DNA from: Bradyrhizobium sp. SSBR45G | GTDB taxonomy: Bacteria; Pseudomonadota; Alphaproteobacteria; Rhizobiales; Xanthobacteraceae | Reading direction: 5' to 3' | DNA length: 64,000 nt | Assembly: GCF_030159255.1 (NCBI RefSeq) | Contig: NZ_BSCT01000036.1 | Span: 16,641-80,640, forward strand | Shown here: positions 61,758-64,000 of the stretch, piece after piece | Layout of the letters: every line of letters starts with the position of its first letter | How positions within the stretch are numbered: position 1 is the first letter of the stretch | Notes under the pieces: model-generated | Told to the model about the DNA's origin: nothing | What the model saw: the letters and a program-made list of their open reading frames with translations, nothing else | Database searches by the model: none | Program-made: the position numbers and the translations under genes

Positions 61758-62008
61758 GTCAGGCGCCTTTGGATCCAGCCGCAGTCTGGCCCATGTCTCT
61801 CACGGCTTCATGCCCATGGGCCCGAGACATAGCGACGACGCGCGCAGATTGCGTGCGCCGTCACGCGACACATAGAGCGAAAACGTAAGTTTGTTGTTTA
61901 CACCAACATCTTAGCGATCCGGCGGAGGCCCGGCACCACGGTGCGCAAACACCACTCCGGTTCGAGCCATCCGGCCCGCGCCTGCGCGCGATCCGGATGG
62001 ACGATCAG
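61758..62008. other. Region upstream of the cyclase gene
   Basis: About 250 bp without a convincing gene; it should include the cyclase promoter. The AT-rich patch near 61880-61910 is the only notable feature. Confidence 0.35.
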
Positions 62009-62462
62009 TCATGAGAACGCGCGACCTCCGGATCGCCGCGCGCATCGAGCTGCGGCCCACCGTCCTACTCTCTGAAAGTAGTCGTTGCGGTTGGCGCCGT
62101 CATAGTTTCCCGACGTCGTGCAGCAGGCCTTGAAACCTGCGTCCGGAGCCGCATGGGCAGAGATCGTTGCGGCCGAGCTTCTCGCTGAGCTCGACATCGC
62201 CGTGAACGAACCGGCGTCCACGCTTCACATGGGTTTCCGAGGGATAGGAGTCCCGCCGCTTACGCGTGATGCTGAAAGCTGGGGAGGTTGTCGAGATCAT
62301 GGACCTTGCGCATGACGGCCTCCATCGTTGGGCGCAGCCTGATTGCCGCGGCGCAGTCTCCTACCAGCTTGCGCCACCGCTGGGAAGCCCGTGCCACGAC
62401 CGCACGGTTGTAGATGACATCTGACCACCATCCCGCAGGAAGGCCGCGATCCCCATCAGATC
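62009..62462 (-). pseudogene. Decayed gene with SEC-C metal-binding motif
   Basis: Coding-like sequence broken across frames. From 62462 down to a TAA at 62260 a frame reads AGWWSDVIYNRAVVARASQR and continues with MEAVMRKVHDLDNLPSFQHH. A second frame (to about 62133) gives KRGRRFVHGDVELSEKLGRN then DLCPCGSGRRF, the start of a SEC-C zinc motif. The expected closing K-A-C-C is found only in the next frame, after one extra base in the run at 62133-62135. The 5' end meets the REP hairpin at 62463, so it was probably truncated there. No function is claimed beyond the SEC-C similarity. Confidence 0.55.
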
Positions 62463-62494
62463 GTAGGGCGGATTAGGCGAAGCCGTAATCCGCC
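62463..62494. repeat. REP hairpin upstream of the transposase
   Basis: A GTAG tetranucleotide followed by the stem GGCGGATTA / TAATCCGCC with a 10-nt loop GGCGAAGCCG. GTAG-headed hairpins are the signature of REP sequences mobilised by tyrosine transposases of this kind. Confidence 0.8.
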
Positions 62495-62584
62495 GCAACG
62501 TAACCTCATCGGGCGCCCGATCTTGTGTTCACTTATCCGCTTCGGGTAGCCTGACCATTGATCCTCGACGCTGGCTTCGAGTCC

Positions 62585-63115
62585 ATGCCCAACTATCGTC
62601 GCGTATTCGTCCCAGGCGGCTGCTGGTTTTTCACCGTCAACCTCCTTGATCGGCGTCGGGGCCTGCTGATCGAGCATATCGATCTCTTGCGTTCGGCCGT
62701 AGCTGCGACCCGGAAGCGATACCCTTTCGACATAGATGCTTTCGTTGTCATGCCGGATCATCTTCATGCCGTCTGGACCCTGCCGCCTGATGATGCCGAC
62801 TTCTCAACTCGCTGGCGGCTGATCAAAAATCGCTTCGCGCGTGAGCTGCCAAGAACCGAGCGCCTGAGCCCGATTCGCCTTGCGAACCGGGAGCGAGGTA
62901 TCTGGCAGCGTCGATATTGGGAGCATCTGATCCGCGACGAAGACGATTATGCCCGGCACGTGGAGTATTGCTACATTAATCCAGTGAAGCATCGTCTTGT
63001 CAGTCGTGTCGCCGAATGGCCCCATTCGTCATTCCACCGCGATGTGCGCGCAGGGCTGTTTCCGAGCGATTGGGCTGGCGATGCCGATATAAGCGGCGTG
63101 TTCGGAGAGCGATGA
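62585..63115 (+). mobile_element. REP-associated tyrosine transposase (RAYT, Y1-Tnp/IS200-like)
   Basis: A 176-residue HUH-type transposase. It starts MPNYRRVFVPGGCWFFTVNL, carries the metal-binding VVMPDHLHAVWTLP (the HUH motif as HLH, about residues 59-72) and YCYINPVKHRLVSR with the nucleophile tyrosine (about 136-149). It is intact and of normal length. Direct and inverted REP hairpins flank it (62463, 63154, 63196), so this is a complete REP-RAYT unit. RAYT proteins cut and join single-stranded REP DNA and are usually domesticated rather than freely mobile. Confidence 0.9.
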
Positions 63116-63153
63116 TCGTCCGGCCCCATATCGAAATGCCCGTGCCGTTCGAT

Positions 63154-63226
63154 GGCGGATTACGCTACGCTAATCCGCCCTACGGAGTTGAGTGCGTAGG
63201 GCGGATGAGGCGAAGCCGCATCCGCC
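63154..63226. repeat. Pair of opposed REP hairpins downstream of the transposase (BIME-like)
   Basis: 63154-63183 is an inverted REP (GGCGGATTA ... TAATCCGCC then CTAC), and 63196-63226 a direct one (GTAG, GGCGGATG ... CATCCGCC). Head-to-head REPs in this layout form the BIME units typically found next to RAYT genes. The stems differ by compensating changes (ATTA/TAAT versus ATG/CAT), indicating selection for pairing. Confidence 0.8.
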
Positions 63227-63289
63227 AGCATCTGCCCGCCAGGCAAATCAATTCCGCCGTCATCGCCCCTGTCCAGCCCTTCGGATAAA

Positions 63290-63826
63290 AATAAATCGCT
63301 TGGCGACTTCGCCAAATCAGCAGTATGGTCCCACCCGTTCCGTTGCGTCGGAGGGGACGTATCGCGGTCGTCATGGACGTCGGCAGCGGAATGCGGTGGG
63401 CGCAGGGAATCGCAGCGTGGCTTCGTGTCGCGCCGACGAACGGTTTCTTGTGCACGGCGAAATCGTGCGGTCCTGACACCCCGATGCTGGTGTCCAGCGG
63501 CAGGCGCGCGCAAGCGCGTTGTCGCGACATGGTGGCCAGAAAGCCCGGTGCACCAGGGAGACCACGTATAAGCCGTTCCAACCATCGCGCGGGGAAGGCC
63601 GGGCGTTCTCGGCCAGACCTGTGGTACCTGCCGCCTGCATTTTTTTCGCAGGCGGGCCACGGGCGCGGCCAGCGCCCGGCCTTCCCTGCGCCCTCTGTTT
63701 GATGAGGGCGACGATGCAAGCAAAGCTCGGGCATGACGTGCCGCGAGAACGAGGCGACTTGTCCGCCTTTGGGTCGATTGCCATGCAGATCGCTGGACGA
63801 GCCGTGAAGCCGCGTCATCCTCCACT
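63290..63826. other. Region without gene, repeat-like
   Basis: About 540 bp with several long but unconvincing frames on both strands and hairpin-forming runs (for example CCGGGCG-type arms near 63600-63680 around a T7 run). The composition and the motif ATGGACGTCGGCAGCGGAAT resemble repeated non-coding segments known from bradyrhizobial genomes. I assign no gene. Confidence 0.4.
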
Positions 63827-63970
63827 GTCGTCCCGGACAAGCCGCGGCGCGCGACAGCGCGATGCGGCGCCGATCCGGGATCCATACGCCGCGGCGGTCA
63901 TGATGGGCAAAAGGCCAATTGCCAGCGTGCCTCAATCCGCACCCTGGGGTATGGGTCCCGGCGTTCGCCC
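63827..63970. repeat. Dispersed intergenic repeat, copy 2
   Basis: Begins GTCGTCCCGGACAAGCCG like copy 1 at 31828-31978 and shares the core AAAGGCCAATTGCCA and the GGTATGGGTCC segment. The far end is slightly truncated or diverged (GCGTTCGCCC instead of a GGGACGAC end). Confidence 0.75.
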
Positions 63971-64000
63971 ATAGGCGCTAAGATAGTTTTAGCATCATTT

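Noticed and set aside
63160..63935. Overlapping 240-250-codon minus-strand frames at the window end
   Set aside because: They run through the REP pair and the dispersed repeat copy, have no domain and conflict with each other; likely repeat-derived shadows.
1..64000. CRISPR array, tRNA, rRNA or prophage
   Set aside because: No regularly spaced repeats, no cloverleaf or rRNA sequence recognised by eye, no phage structural genes. A tRNA scan program would be needed to exclude a tRNA formally.

Overview
The window is GC-rich, gene-dense chromosomal DNA of an alphaproteobacterium, most likely Bradyrhizobium or a close relative in the Nitrobacteraceae. This is inferred from the gene families (paired DUF992 proteins, Omp25-type barrels, a UvrB with long extensions, an accessory FtsH, an IsdG-type heme monooxygenase) and from the dispersed palindromic repeats between genes. 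I see no rRNA, tRNA, CRISPR array, phage or complete large insertion sequence.

Layout. 1-3.2 kb: two paralogous EamA exporters around a tetR-tauE unit, with a perfect palindrome inside the tetR promoter. 3.2-7.9 kb: chemoreceptor, accessory FtsH and LysR regulator on the minus strand. 8.1-16.6 kb: a tightly overlapping nine-gene plus-strand operon coupling a polyamine/opine-type ABC importer to two DAO-family flavoproteins, a [2Fe-2S] protein, an FAD/NAD oxidoreductase with a BFD-type Fe-S domain, and RidA. It reads as import and oxidation of an amine or N-substituted amino acid with imine clean-up. 16.6-24.1 kb: a Leu/Ile/Val-type binding protein, a DUF4139 protein, and the serine pathway genes serC and serA with a hairpin-rich serC leader. 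24.2-30.2 kb: an aldose dehydrogenase-lactonase pair, two outer-membrane barrels, glmM. 30.6-40.8 kb: lldD-type oxidase, aroE, a SulP transporter with an XRE regulator, an unusual EF-G paralogue, two DUF992 proteins, aspartate aminotransferase. 41-50 kb: GT87-like membrane protein, GST, GNAT, an AI-2E permease with a large cytoplasmic extension, IsdG-type monooxygenase, a DUF1800-DUF1501 pair. 50-56 kb: HAD phosphatase, TetR/enoyl-CoA hydratase divergon, GST-wHTH-TauE cluster with LysR.

56-64 kb is the most dynamic part. uvrB is followed by a small type II toxin-antitoxin cassette and then by a second, 205-bp copy of the uvrB 3' end. The two copies differ at five positions, all synonymous. 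The toxin gene carries a -1 frameshift and a 24-bp palindrome sits just before it. uvrB also contains an in-frame palindromic repeat. Beyond a diguanylate cyclase lie a decayed SEC-C gene, a REP-associated tyrosine transposase flanked by its REP hairpins, and a block of dispersed repeat whose relative is found near 31.9 kb.
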